Assembly (NCBI GenBank): GCA_022793195.1
Contig: JAAWCJ010000003.1
Location: 1-64,000, forward strand
Direction of reading: 5' to 3'
DNA: 64,000 nucleotides
Source of the DNA: Lachnospiraceae bacterium
Lineage (GTDB): Bacteria; Bacillota; Clostridia; Lachnospirales; Lachnospiraceae
Shown here: in pieces, positions 33,133 to 42,720 of the stretch
Layout: each line of letters opens with the position of its first letter
How positions within the stretch are numbered: the stretch's first letter is position 1
Position numbers and translations under genes: made by a program
The notes under the pieces: generated by a model
What the model was told of the DNA's origin: nothing
Databases searched by the model: none
What the model saw: only the letters and a program-made list of their open reading frames with translations

Positions 33133-36100
33133 ATGAAAAATGAAAAGCAGATAGAAAACAATTTCATCAAAAAGCTTAAAGAGTTAAAATATATTTACCG
33201 CGAAGATATTAAGGATAAAACAGCTCTTGAAGAAAATTTCAGAACGCACTTTCAAAATCTTAACAGAGTCAGGTTAAGCGATTCGGAATTTTCAAGATTG
33301 AAAGAGAGTGTTATCACTTCTGATGTATTTACAGCTGCAAAAATATTAAGAGAAACAAATACTTTTAAGCGTGACGATGATACGCCGTTGCAGTACACTC
33401 TTGTAAATACGGTTGATTGGTGCAAGAACGAATACGAAGTCGTTAACCAACTTCGTATAAATACGGAAAACAGCTATCATCGTTATGATGTAATGATTCT
33501 TATCAATGGTATTCCTGTCGTTCAGATAGAATTGAAGTCACTTCAAATAGCCCCCAGAAGAGCGATGGAACAGATTATTGAATATAAAAATGATCCGGGG
33601 AACGGTTTTACGAATTCCCTGTTATGTTTCATGCAGCTTTTTATCGTCAGCAATGAAACGAAAACTTATTATTTTGCAAATAACAATAAGGAGCACTTCA
33701 GCTTTCATGCAGATGAAAGGTTTTTGCCCATTTACCAGTTCGCAGATCAGAATAACAAGCAAATCAGCCAGTTATATGATTTTTCTGAAGCTTTATTGCG
33801 CAAATGTGCTTTAGGCGAACTGATTAGCAAATATATGGTTTTAGTGGCAAGCGAACAAAAAATGATGATTATGAGGCCTTATCAGATTTATGCCGTTAAA
33901 GCCATTATGGATTGCATTGAGCAGGATAGGGGAAACGGTTATATCTGGCATACTACAGGCAGCGGGAAAACGCTTACCTCTTTTAAAGCGGCAACTTTAT
34001 TAAAGGATAACCCGAATATAGCGAAATGTCTGTTCGTAGTAGACAGAAAAGATCTCGACAGGCAAACAAGAGAAGAGTTTAATAAATTCCAGGAGGGTTG
34101 TGTTGAAGAAAACACAAATACCGAGACCTTGGTGAAAAGGCTTATCTCTGAAGATTATCGTGACAAAGTAATCGTAACAACGATTCAAAAGCTGGGCTTG
34201 GCGCTGGACGAAGACAGTAAAAGAAATCAAGGCAAACGAAAAAGAGGGGAATTAACATACAAAGAGCGTTTAGCCCCACTTAAAGACAAAAGAATTGCAG
34301 TTATATTTGATGAATGTCACCGCTCGCAGTTTGGAGAAAACCACAAAGCCATTAAAAATTTCTTTCCAAAAGCCCAGCTTTTTGGGTTTACGGGCACTCC
34401 GATTTTTCCAGAAAACGCAATATATAAGCAAATTGACGGGACAGAAAGGACTTATATCACAACAAAGGATATTTTTGAAAAGGAGCTTCACGCATATACA
34501 ATCACACATGCCATTGACGATGGAAATGTTTTGCGTTTCCATGTGGATTATTTTAAGCCTGAAGATAACAGAGGTGTTTCAAAGACCGGCGAACAGAAGA
34601 ATAAAAGAGCTGTCGTAAAAACAATTTTGTCAAAACATGATATTGTTACCAATAAGAGAAGATACAACGCGATCTTAGCCACGTCTTCCATCAACGACGC
34701 CATTGAATATTACGAGTTATTTAAGTGGGAACAGCAGGAACTTGTAAAGAATGGAACTGGAGATTTTAAGCCCTTAAATATTGTTTGCGTATTTTCTCCG
34801 CCGGCAGAGGGCAATAAAGATGTCCAGCAAATACAGGAAGATCTTCCCCAGGAAAAAGAGGATAATAAAAAAGAGCCGGAGAAAAAGAAAAGGGCGCTTA
34901 TACAGATTATAGATGAATATAGCAGACAGTACGGGGTAACTTATGATATCAATAATTTTGACGGATATTATCAGGATGTACAGCAAAGGATTAAAGACCA
35001 GAGATATACAAATGCGGATTATCCACATGAAAATAAAATAGATCTTACGATTGTCGTGGATATGCTGCTGACAGGTTTTGACTCAAAATATCTGAATACC
35101 TTATATATAGATCAAAATTTGAACTATCATAGATTGATACAGGCTTTTTCGAGAACAAACAGAGTCCTCAACGACACAAAACCATACGGTAATATTCTGG
35201 ATTTCAGAAACCAGCCGAGTGAAGTGGACGATGCCGTCGCGCTGTTTTCCGGCGAGAGCAGCAGCATACGCGCAAAAAAAATCTGGCTTGTCGATCCTGC
35301 ACCGGAAGTTGTTGAAAGGCTGGATAAAGCTGTCAAAGAACTGGAAAAATTCATGCAACTCCAAGGCATTGAATATAAACCGGAAGAAGTGGGCAATCTC
35401 AGAGGAAATTCGGCAAGATGTGAATTTATAAATAGATTTAAAGAAGTCCAGCGCCTGAAAACCCAGCTGGACCAATATACAGAAATCGACGAAAAGGACG
35501 CGGCCAAGATTGAGGAATTATTACCGGAAGATACATTGCGGGCGTTTCGTGGAGCGTATATCGATGTGGCGCAGAGATTAAAATCCGAGCGGGAAAAACC
35601 AGGAATTTCTAAAGACGCAGAAGTAGAACAACTTGATTTCGAGTTTGTTCTGTTTTCTTCCGCCATTATTGATTATGATTATATTATGGCGCTTATCTCC
35701 AAGTACACGCAGTATGAACCGAAAAAACAAAAAATGAGAAGAGAGCAGCTTATCAGTATGCTTTCGGCAACCTCCAATATGCTAGAGGAAAGAGAAGATA
35801 TTATCGAGTATATCAATTCGCTTAAAGTCGGCCAGGTTTTGAGTGAAGATGAAATCAAAGAAGGTTATCAAAAGTTCAGAGAACAAAAACATAATAACGA
35901 AATAAATATGCTTGCCCAAAAACATGGTCTTGAGTCCCCGAATTTGCAGGTATTTATTCAGGCAATAATCGACAGGATGATTTTTGACGGAGAAAAACTG
36001 AGTGATTTGCTGGCGCCGCTTGATCTTGGCTGGAGGGAGAAAACCCAAAAAGAGCTGGAGCTTATGGAGGATCTGGTTCCATTGTTAAAGCGGTTGGCAG

Positions 36101-36138
36101 ATGGCCGTGAGATTGTGGGGTTAAATGCATATGAATAA
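33133..36138 (+). CDS. hsdR: type I restriction enzyme R subunit
   Basis: A 1001-residue motor-nuclease. The N-terminal PD-(D/E)XK nuclease has D119 and E133-L-K135 ('QIELKS'). The SF2 motor shows Walker A 'HTTGSGKT' at about 272-279, DEAD-box 'VIFDECHRSQFGENH', motif III 'GFTGTPIF' and 'TGFDSKYLNTLYIDQNL' with 'LIQAFSRTNRV' as motifs V and VI. The C-terminal helical part binds the methylase. ATG 33133 has AAAGGTG upstream; 33106 is an alternative. It cleaves unmodified DNA after translocation. It is the first gene of the operon; the whole insert is AT-rich, as expected for a mobile defence cassette. Confidence 0.95.
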   Translation: MKNEKQIENNFIKKLKELKYIYREDIKDKTALEENFRTHFQNLNRVRLSDSEFSRLKESVITSDVFTAAKILRETNTFKRDDDTPLQYTLVNTVDWCKNEYEVVNQLRINTENSYHRYDVMILINGIPVVQIELKSLQIAPRRAMEQIIEYKNDPGNGFTNSLLCFMQLFIVSNETKTYYFANNNKEHFSFHADERFLPIYQFADQNNKQISQLYDFSEALLRKCALGELISKYMVLVASEQKMMIMRPYQIYAVKAIMDCIEQDRGNGYIWHTTGSGKTLTSFKAATLLKDNPNIAKCLFVVDRKDLDRQTREEFNKFQEGCVEENTNTETLVKRLISEDYRDKVIVTTIQKLGLALDEDSKRNQGKRKRGELTYKERLAPLKDKRIAVIFDECHRSQFGENHKAIKNFFPKAQLFGFTGTPIFPENAIYKQIDGTERTYITTKDIFEKELHAYTITHAIDDGNVLRFHVDYFKPEDNRGVSKTGEQKNKRAVVKTILSKHDIVTNKRRYNAILATSSINDAIEYYELFKWEQQELVKNGTGDFKPLNIVCVFSPPAEGNKDVQQIQEDLPQEKEDNKKEPEKKKRALIQIIDEYSRQYGVTYDINNFDGYYQDVQQRIKDQRYTNADYPHENKIDLTIVVDMLLTGFDSKYLNTLYIDQNLNYHRLIQAFSRTNRVLNDTKPYGNILDFRNQPSEVDDAVALFSGESSSIRAKKIWLVDPAPEVVERLDKAVKELEKFMQLQGIEYKPEEVGNLRGNSARCEFINRFKEVQRLKTQLDQYTEIDEKDAAKIEELLPEDTLRAFRGAYIDVAQRLKSEREKPGISKDAEVEQLDFEFVLFSSAIIDYDYIMALISKYTQYEPKKQKMRREQLISMLSATSNMLEEREDIIEYINSLKVGQVLSEDEIKEGYQKFREQKHNNEINMLAQKHGLESPNLQVFIQAIIDRMIFDGEKLSDLLAPLDLGWREKTQKELELMEDLVPLLKRLADGREIVGLNAYE

Positions 36139-37354
36139 AGAGAAAGCGGTAACTAAGCTGAGATTTCCCGAATTTGAAAATGATTATAGCGTGGAATTCC
36201 TGAATGGCAATTTATTATTTGAATCAATCACCAATAAAAATCATAACTCTGATTTGCCTGTTCTCGCAATTACACAAGACCAGGGGGCCATTCCGAGAGA
36301 TCAGATTGACTATAATGTCACTGTTACAAGAGAAAGTTTAGCCTCTTATAAGGTTGTTGAAATGGGAGATTTTATAATCAGCCTGCGATCATTTCAAGGG
36401 GGAATAGAATATTCTCGTTTTAAAGGGGTTTGTAGTCCGGCATATATAGTTTTGCGAAAAAAAGGAAGCGACATCTCAGAACGATATTATAAATATTACT
36501 TTAAGACGGGAAAATATATCCAGGATTTGAATAAGAATTTAGAGGGAATAAGAGACGGAAAAATGATTTCATATAGTCAGTTTTCAGATATAAAAATCCC
36601 CTTCCCTTCTCTTTGTGAACAACAAAAAGTTGCGGAATGTCTGTCATCTATGGATAAATTCATCGATGCGGAAGACAAAAAACTCGAAGCGCTGAAAAAA
36701 TATAAAAGAGGATTATTACAAAAACTTTTTCCGGCCGAGGGTAAAACCCTGCCTGAATGGAGATTCCCTGAATTTAAAGAGTGCGGCGCGTGGGAAGCAA
36801 AATCTATAGAACAATCATGTGATATGTTCAGCGGTGGAACTCCCGATACGTTAAGAAAAGAATTTTATGGCGGTACAATTCCCTTTATTCGATCGGGGGA
36901 AATTAAAAAAAATACCACTGAATTATATATCACGGATAAAGGCTTTAAGAATTCTTCTGCAAAAATGGTGAAAAAGGGAGATATATTAATAGCGTTATAT
37001 GGTGCAAATAGCGGAGATGTCGCATTGTCTCAAATTGACGGTGCGATAAACCAAGCTATTTTATGTTTAAGACATGAAGCTAATAACGTTTTTGTTTATC
37101 AATATTTATCCTATATAAAAAAATGGTTAGTTTCGAAATATATACAGGGAGGACAAGGGAATCTTTCCAGTCAAATTATTAAATCTATCGTATTATATTT
37201 CCCAAGACCACAAGAACAACAAAAAATAGCAGACTGCCTGTCTGAAATAGATTCTCTGATTATGGCGCAATCAAAAAAAGTAGAAAATTTGAAAAAATAT
37301 AAACAAGGATTAATGCAAAAGCTTTTTCCTTCTTTTGAGGAGGTAATCGTATGA
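36131..37354 (+). CDS. hsdS: type I restriction enzyme specificity subunit S
   Basis: About 407 residues with two target recognition domains. TRD1 covers about 10-165 and TRD2 about 215-375 ('DMFSGGTPDTLRKEFYGG', a common S-subunit start of TRD2). Each is followed by a conserved helix ending in near-identical repeats: 'LEALKKYKRGLLQKLFP' and 'VENLKKYKQGLMQKLFP'. The repeats set the spacing of the two half-sites. The start overlaps the hsdR stop by 8 bases. The recognition sequence cannot be read from the protein. The gene is intact; no inverted second hsdS for phase variation is visible. Confidence 0.93.
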   Translation: MNKEKAVTKLRFPEFENDYSVEFLNGNLLFESITNKNHNSDLPVLAITQDQGAIPRDQIDYNVTVTRESLASYKVVEMGDFIISLRSFQGGIEYSRFKGVCSPAYIVLRKKGSDISERYYKYYFKTGKYIQDLNKNLEGIRDGKMISYSQFSDIKIPFPSLCEQQKVAECLSSMDKFIDAEDKKLEALKKYKRGLLQKLFPAEGKTLPEWRFPEFKECGAWEAKSIEQSCDMFSGGTPDTLRKEFYGGTIPFIRSGEIKKNTTELYITDKGFKNSSAKMVKKGDILIALYGANSGDVALSQIDGAINQAILCLRHEANNVFVYQYLSYIKKWLVSKYIQGGQGNLSSQIIKSIVLYFPRPQEQQKIADCLSEIDSLIMAQSKKVENLKKYKQGLMQKLFPSFEEVIV

Positions 37355-38472
37355 ATGATATAACCGCTGCCATTAATAAAAATTTGCAGGAGCTGTCGGA
37401 ACGAATCTTCAATTTAAGAAAAAACATAGTATTGATCTTTGCTTTCAACGGGACTGGAAAAACACGGTTGTCAGTCGAGTATAAAAATTTCACAAAACAG
37501 AGGAATGGAGATACTCATGCGGGGGTTTACTACAATGCCTATAGCGAAGATTTGTTCGTATGGGATAACGATGTTGAAAATACTGGCGACGGAATGAAAC
37601 TTAATATGATACCGTCCAGTTTAAACCAGTATCATTCTTCCATAGATGAAAACAATGTACGTGAAAAACTTTCGGTTTACAAACCTAAATTCGACTTTAA
37701 ATTTAAGTTGTTTGACGATTCTTCAAAGGGAATTGAATCAATTACTTTCTATTCCAGGCCGGGCAATGAAATTGAAGATGAAAATCCAATCAAGATATCC
37801 CGCGGGGAGGAACGGATTTTTGTCTGGTGTTTTTTTCTGGCTTTATTTGATGTCCAGGGATGGACAGGCCAAAAAAACAGTCATTTTTTTATAGACGACC
37901 CGGTTTCCAGTTTAGACGAACATAATATTTTTGTAATAGCTTCCACCGTACTTGATTTGATTGACCAGCATTATGAACAAAGAAAAATTATTATTACAAC
38001 GCATCATGTCGGTTTCTTTTCCATACTTGCCGATTGGCTGGGGAAAGGTGAAAAGGCAGATGGATATAAAAAGAAAATCCAATACTACATATTAAAAAAC
38101 GACAATGCCTCCTTACAATTACTTAACCGCAATCAAGATGTATTCATGTATCACTTAGAGTTACTCCAAGTTCTCCAAGACGCGATTAATGAGAACAAAT
38201 TATACGCATATCATTTTGCGCTGTTAAGGCAGGTGTTGGAAAATATTTCATCATTTCTTGGAGTGGGGCGTATTTCATATGTATTTGAACAAATCGGAAT
38301 AGACGATACGGATACGGTTGCGCGAATTGTAAATATACTATCCCATAAGACCGTATTCAGGTATGAAATGAAGGAATTGGTTCCGGATAATGTAGAACTG
38401 TTCATAGATATTTTTGATAAAATTCAGAAAAAGTATAATTTTGTTATCCACGGAGGCGCGAGGAATGAATGA
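37351..38472 (+). CDS. PrrC/RloC-like ATPase embedded in the hsd operon, candidate anticodon nuclease
   Basis: A 373-residue ABC-type ATPase. P-loop 'FNGTGKT' is at 32-38, an ABC-like signature 'SRGEERIFVW' lies near 148, Walker B 'FFIDDPVSSLDEHN' near 185 and the switch His in 'IITTHHVGFF'. The C-terminal third contains R293-x3-E297 in 'LLRQVLENISSFLG' and H332 in 'ILSHKT', the same order and close spacing as the R320, E324, H356 triad of E. coli PrrC, which cleaves tRNA-Lys when phage disables the restriction enzyme. PrrC genes also sit inside hsd operons. The ATPase part is shorter than in RloC. It overlaps hsdS (ATGA) and hsdM, so it is fully coupled. The nuclease role is inference. Confidence 0.65.
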   Translation: MNDITAAINKNLQELSERIFNLRKNIVLIFAFNGTGKTRLSVEYKNFTKQRNGDTHAGVYYNAYSEDLFVWDNDVENTGDGMKLNMIPSSLNQYHSSIDENNVREKLSVYKPKFDFKFKLFDDSSKGIESITFYSRPGNEIEDENPIKISRGEERIFVWCFFLALFDVQGWTGQKNSHFFIDDPVSSLDEHNIFVIASTVLDLIDQHYEQRKIIITTHHVGFFSILADWLGKGEKADGYKKKIQYYILKNDNASLQLLNRNQDVFMYHLELLQVLQDAINENKLYAYHFALLRQVLENISSFLGVGRISYVFEQIGIDDTDTVARIVNILSHKTVFRYEMKELVPDNVELFIDIFDKIQKKYNFVIHGGARNE

Positions 38473-40255
38473 TACACAACAAAAACAATTAGGTTCCACT
38501 TTATGGGCGATTGCCGACAAATTGCGCGGCGCGATGAACGCGGACGATTTCCGAGACTATATGTTGTCCTTCCTCTTTTTACGCTATCTGTCCGGGAATT
38601 ATGAAGAGGCGGTAAAAAAGGAGTTGGGCAGAGATTATGAGAAAAGTGAAGATGAAATAAAAAGAAACAGCGATAATATGGACCGTTATATGGAAGAACT
38701 GAAACAAATGATTGCGGATTACGCCGAATCTCCTTCTTTAAAAGAATTAGGTTTAAGTGAAGAGGAGGCAGACCAGGACGTAATAAAGAAAGCGAGAGAT
38801 AATTTTATAGAGGATAACAATAAAATGCTTTACAGTAAAAACGCCCTTCCCCTTGCCGCGTGGTATATTCATAACCTGGATCAAGTGGAAATGCTTGAGA
38901 AACAAATGCGCCGCAAGATTCACTACGTAATCAGACCGGCATATCTTTGGAGCAATATATATGAATTAGCACGAACCCAAAAAGAAAAATTGCTGGAAAT
39001 TTTGCAAAGCGGATTTAAATATATTGAAAACAAATCGTTTGAGAGTAAATTCCGCGGTTTATTTTCGGAGGTAAATCTTGATTCGGATAAACTTGGAAAA
39101 ACTCATAAAGAACGTAATACGCTTTTATGTTCTATTATAATGAAGATTGAGGAAGGTTTTTCCGAATTTCCCAACGAAAGGGATCTTTTGGGTGACGCAT
39201 ATGAATACTTAATCGGACAGTTTGCCGCAGGCTCCGGGAAAAAAGCCGGAGAATTCTATACCCCTCAGCAAGTTTCCACAATTCTTTCCCGAATAGTGAC
39301 TCTTGACAGCCAAAACCCAAGTACAGGAAAGAAAAGCAAACTTAAAAATATTCTTGACTTTGCCTGCGGCTCAGGATCATTGTTGATCAATGTCAGGAAA
39401 CAGCTTGGGGCAAATAATATCGGGCAAATATACGGACAAGAAAAAAATGTAACGACCTATAACCTTGCCCGGATGAATATGTTGCTTCATGGATTGAAGG
39501 ATTCTGAATTTCAGATTTACCATGGTGATTCATTGTTAAATGATTGGGACATTTTAAATGAAAGGAATCCGGCTAGAAAAATCCAGTTTGAGGCTGTGGT
39601 GGCAAATCCCCCGTTTAGTTACAGGTGGCAGCCTGGGGAGGACATGGCAAAAGACTTCAGGTTCAAAAGTTATGGGCTTGCGCCGAGATCGGCGGCGGAT
39701 TTCGCATTTTTATTGCATGGCTTTCATTTTTTAAGCGACGATGGAACAATGGCGATCATTTTGCCTCACGGCGTATTATTCCGTGGTGGCGCTGAAGAAA
39801 AAATCAGAAAAAAACTTTTGAAAGATGGTAATATTGATGCAATTATAGGGCTACCTGCAAACCTGTTTTTTTCCACAGGTATTCCTGTTTGCATACTGGT
39901 ACTTAAAAAATGTAAAAAGTCTGACGATGTATTGATCATTAATGCAAGCGGGGCTTTTGAAAAAGGAAAGCGTCAAAATACGCTTTTACCTGAGCACATT
40001 GATAAAATAATCGACACATATCAATACAGAAAAGAAGATGATGAAAAATATGCACGCCGGATATATATGGATGAAATTGAGAAAAATGGGTACAACTTAA
40101 ATATTTCCAGGTATATCAACACAGCGCCTGAAGAAAAAATCATTGATATTGAAGAAGTCACACAAGAACTCGAAAAAATAGAAGAGGAGATAAGACAGGC
40201 AAAAGATAAACATAATGAATTTTTGAAAGAGCTGGGTTTAAAACTTCTGCCATAA
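38465..40255 (+). CDS. hsdM: type I restriction-modification methyltransferase subunit M
   Basis: A 596-residue N6-adenine methyltransferase. The helical N-terminal domain starts 'QLGSTLWAIADKLRGAMN'. The catalytic domain has the SAM-binding 'FACGSGSLL' (299-307), the acidic loop after 'IYGQEKN' and the catalytic N-P-P-F at 381-384. A C-terminal coiled coil ('EVTQELEKIEEEIRQAKDKH') contacts HsdS. The start overlaps the previous gene by eight bases behind GGAGGCGCGAGGA. It methylates the site defined by HsdS and protects the host. It is unusual for hsdM to be last, after hsdR and hsdS. Confidence 0.95.
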   Translation: MNDTQQKQLGSTLWAIADKLRGAMNADDFRDYMLSFLFLRYLSGNYEEAVKKELGRDYEKSEDEIKRNSDNMDRYMEELKQMIADYAESPSLKELGLSEEEADQDVIKKARDNFIEDNNKMLYSKNALPLAAWYIHNLDQVEMLEKQMRRKIHYVIRPAYLWSNIYELARTQKEKLLEILQSGFKYIENKSFESKFRGLFSEVNLDSDKLGKTHKERNTLLCSIIMKIEEGFSEFPNERDLLGDAYEYLIGQFAAGSGKKAGEFYTPQQVSTILSRIVTLDSQNPSTGKKSKLKNILDFACGSGSLLINVRKQLGANNIGQIYGQEKNVTTYNLARMNMLLHGLKDSEFQIYHGDSLLNDWDILNERNPARKIQFEAVVANPPFSYRWQPGEDMAKDFRFKSYGLAPRSAADFAFLLHGFHFLSDDGTMAIILPHGVLFRGGAEEKIRKKLLKDGNIDAIIGLPANLFFSTGIPVCILVLKKCKKSDDVLIINASGAFEKGKRQNTLLPEHIDKIIDTYQYRKEDDEKYARRIYMDEIEKNGYNLNISRYINTAPEEKIIDIEEVTQELEKIEEEIRQAKDKHNEFLKELGLKLLP

Positions 40256-40264
40256 ACTGCGAGA

Positions 40265-40501
40265 CTGACTCAAAATATTCTGATATTTAGATCTACCCGG
40301 CGCCCCGTCTGCCTCTGCTTTTATCCGATAGGCAGATTTTGCAGGTTTTGTGAGCATAGCGCCGTCGGCCTCGCTGACCAGCCTCTATGGAAGCGACGGC
40401 AGACGGCAAAAGGCGGCGCAACAAAACCCAAAAATCGACGTGGATAAAAGCAGAGGCAGACGGGGCGCCGGGGTATATATAATTCAGATATTTTGTGGCA
40501 G
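40265..40501. repeat. 237-base structured inverted-repeat element
   Basis: 31-base perfect arms lie at 40296-40326 and 40442-40472 (CCCGGCGCCCCGTCTGCC... and its exact complement). Outer, imperfect arms (40265-40283 and 40483-40501) extend the pairing, and inner pieces (GGTTTTGT/ACAAAACC and GCGCCG/CGGCGC) can pair too, so the whole element folds on itself. It fills the gap between the convergent hsdM and dhaL genes. The left half matches the repeat at 8010-8098; the right end carries the TTTTGTGGCAGCC core shared with the copies at 8, 46 and 63.7 kb. It contains no open frame and no transposase. Confidence 0.75.
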
Positions 40502-40505
40502 CCTT

Positions 40506-41141
40506 TTACAGCAGCGCCTGAATAGAATCTGCGATGGAAGTGAGCATCAGGTAGCAGCTGGTGGCGCCTGCGTCCAGCACACCGCGGCTTCTCTCACCCA
40601 GGCGGCTGGCGCGTCCGATTTTGGCAACCATGCCTTCCGTGGCCTGCCAGCCCTCCTTTGCAGCTGCCTTCAGGTCGTCCAGGGCGGAGGCAAAATCTTT
40701 TCCCTCTTCCAGAGCCTTGCAGTAGGCGTCCCTGGCAGGCACCATGGCATCCAGCAGGCATTTGTCGCCGGGCTTGGCCCCGCCGATATCCATGACGCCG
40801 TCCACGGCGTTGCAGATCATCTCTTTAAATACATCTTCATCAATCTCTTCAGCATCTTCGCAGGCCATGGACATCTCATCGAAAAATACCCCGTAAAGAG
40901 GTCCCATGGAGCCGCCAATATCCTCTAAGAGAGTGGCGCCCAGGATACTGAAGCCTTCCGACAGGTTGAATTCTTTCTCTGCCAGTTTATCGCCGGTCAT
41001 GGTGAAACCTTTATTCATATTGATACCGTGGTCGCCGTCTCCGATCTTTCCGTCCACTTCACTGAGGAAATCTTTGTTGGCCTGAATTGTTTTGATCAAA
41101 TCCAGAACCACGGAACCGGCCGCGCTGTTTTTCAATGACAT
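40506..41141 (-). CDS. dhaL: dihydroxyacetone kinase-type subunit DhaL (ATP/ADP-binding)
   Basis: A 211-residue all-helical nucleotide-binding subunit. 'DGDHGINMNKGF' carries the Mg-binding Asp cluster (GDGDHG), 'GGSMGPLYG' the Ser-rich loop and 'DAMVPARDAYCKALEEG' the central helix; it ends 'RSRGVLDAGATSCYLML'. It works with DhaK. AAGGAG precedes ATG 41141. It is the last gene of the operon. With the RpiB-like and TIM-barrel partners the kinase substrate is more likely erythrulose than dihydroxyacetone (inference). Confidence 0.92.
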   Translation of the reverse strand: MSLKNSAAGSVVLDLIKTIQANKDFLSEVDGKIGDGDHGINMNKGFTMTGDKLAEKEFNLSEGFSILGATLLEDIGGSMGPLYGVFFDEMSMACEDAEEIDEDVFKEMICNAVDGVMDIGGAKPGDKCLLDAMVPARDAYCKALEEGKDFASALDDLKAAAKEGWQATEGMVAKIGRASRLGERSRGVLDAGATSCYLMLTSIADSIQALL

Positions 41142-41164
41142 AATTTTTCTCCTTTTCCTTCCCT

Positions 41165-42163
41165 TTAAAGCTGTTTCAAACCTACGGAATCCGCAGGCAT
41201 ATCAATACACTCTTTCAATTCGTCATCCAGTTTCATGACTGTCAGGGTGACGCCCATCATTTCCAGGGAAGTGAAATAGTTGCCGACATAGGCTTTGTAG
41301 ACTTTGATTCCTTTTTCTGCCAGCAGCTCTTCTACTTTATTATAGACGATATACTGCTCCATGACGGGGGTGGCGCCCAGGCCGGATAAGAGGACCACCA
41401 CTTCATCGCCGGAAGCGAAAGGCAGGTCGGGAAGAATGATGTCCAGCATTTCGGCAGCCATATCGTCGGCGCTCTTCAAAGGCTCCACTTTGATTCCAGG
41501 CTCCCCGTGATGGCCGATGCCTACTTCCATGGTGCCGTCTTCAATGGTAAAGTTGGGATGTCCCACGGCTGGAATAGTGCAGGGGGCCGTACCGATGCCT
41601 ACGGAACGGGTGTTGTCGATGGCTTTCTGGGCAGCGGCGATGACGCCGTCCAGGTCTGCACCCATGGCCGCTTTGGCACCGCCCACTTTCCACATGAGGA
41701 CTTCACCGGCCACGCCGCGGCGTTTCTCCAGTTCTGTCTTGGGGGCGGAAGCGCAGTCATCGTTGGCCACAACGGTCTTCACGGTGATTCCTTCCTTTTT
41801 GGCGCTGCGGATGGCCATTTTTACATTCATGTTGTCGCCGGCGTAATTACCATAGAGGCAGGCGACGCCTTTTCCGGAATCGGCGGCCTTCATGGCATCC
41901 AGAAATGCTTTTGCAGTGGGGGAAGAGAAAATCTCTCCGGCAGCCACGGCATCACACATGTTTTTTCCGATATAGCCAATGAAAGCAGGCTTGTGGCCGG
42001 AGCCGCCGCCTGTTACAATGCCGACTTTGCCCTCAATGGGGGCGTTTACATATTTTAATACTCTGGGATTTTCGGTGGCAACCACCAAATCGGAATTGGC
42101 TTTTACAAAACCCTTCAGCATGTCTTCCACGACGAAATTGGGGTCGTTTACAATTCTGTTCAT
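41165..42163 (-). CDS. dhaK: dihydroxyacetone kinase-type subunit DhaK (substrate-binding)
   Basis: A 332-residue subunit. 'GIVTGGGSGHKPAFIGYIG' holds the phosphate/substrate loop, 'LYGNYAGDNMNVKMA' follows, and the covalent substrate His is in 'EVGIGHHGEPGIK' (second region). 'LLSGLGATPVMEQYIVY' is also typical. The ketose binds as a hemiaminal to that His. AAAAGGAG precedes the start. It lies 23 bases from dhaL. Similar kinases act on L-erythrulose in tetrose pathways, and the neighbours fit that. Confidence 0.92.
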   Translation of the reverse strand: MNRIVNDPNFVVEDMLKGFVKANSDLVVATENPRVLKYVNAPIEGKVGIVTGGGSGHKPAFIGYIGKNMCDAVAAGEIFSSPTAKAFLDAMKAADSGKGVACLYGNYAGDNMNVKMAIRSAKKEGITVKTVVANDDCASAPKTELEKRRGVAGEVLMWKVGGAKAAMGADLDGVIAAAQKAIDNTRSVGIGTAPCTIPAVGHPNFTIEDGTMEVGIGHHGEPGIKVEPLKSADDMAAEMLDIILPDLPFASGDEVVVLLSGLGATPVMEQYIVYNKVEELLAEKGIKVYKAYVGNYFTSLEMMGVTLTVMKLDDELKECIDMPADSVGLKQL

Positions 42164-42187
42164 AAATAAACTCCTTTTTTCAAGATG

Positions 42188-42640
42188 TTATTTCCGGTAA
42201 GATGCGTCCACCTCATTGATACGTGCGACTTTGGGGGCGGAGCCGCCTCCGGCGAAGTCGCAGCCCAGCCAGATATCCACCAGGTACTTGGCCAGTTCTA
42301 CGCCGATGACCCGCTCACCCATGCACATGATCTGGGCGTCATTGCTCTTTCTGGAACGCTCTGTGGAGAAAGGGTCGTGGCAGACAGCGGCGCGGATGCC
42401 GGGTACTTTGTTGGCGGTGATACACATACCAATGCCGGTTCCGCATACCAGGATGCCACGGTCAAATTCTCCTCTGGCAACGGCTTCCGCCGCTTTCTGC
42501 GCCACATCAGGGTAAAGGACAACTTCCCCTTTTGCAGCTCCGAAGTCCTGGTATTCTATGTCCTCTTTTGTATCCAGATGCTTCATGATGGCCACCTTCA
42601 GTGCGTAGGCGGCCTCGTCACAGCCGATTGCGATTTTCAT
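42188..42640 (-). CDS. RpiB/LacAB-type sugar phosphate isomerase
   Basis: A 150-residue aldose-ketose isomerase. It starts 'MKIAIGCDEAAYALK' (phosphate binding) and has the catalytic Cys region 'ILVCGTGIGMCITANKVPGI' and 'RSRKSNDAQIMCMGERVIG'. Members isomerise ribose 5-phosphate or related pentose/tetrose phosphates. In tetrose pathways an RpiB paralogue converts D-erythrulose 4-phosphate to D-erythrose 4-phosphate, the likely role beside DhaKL. 'GCDEAAY' replaces the usual 'GSDHAGF' (His to Glu), a feature of non-ribose members. AAGGA precedes the start. Confidence 0.88.
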   Translation of the reverse strand: MKIAIGCDEAAYALKVAIMKHLDTKEDIEYQDFGAAKGEVVLYPDVAQKAAEAVARGEFDRGILVCGTGIGMCITANKVPGIRAAVCHDPFSTERSRKSNDAQIMCMGERVIGVELAKYLVDIWLGCDFAGGGSAPKVARINEVDASYRK

Positions 42641-42720
42641 AATCCGGTCCTTCTTTCTTGTCTTGTTCCCGGCGCTTCCGATATGATTTCTGCAACTTTG
42701 GAGCGCCGGGAGATATGGTT

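Noticed and set aside
37351-38472. Reading the gene as a standard ABC transporter ATPase
   Set aside because: No membrane partner, position inside the hsd operon, and a C-terminal domain foreign to transporters.
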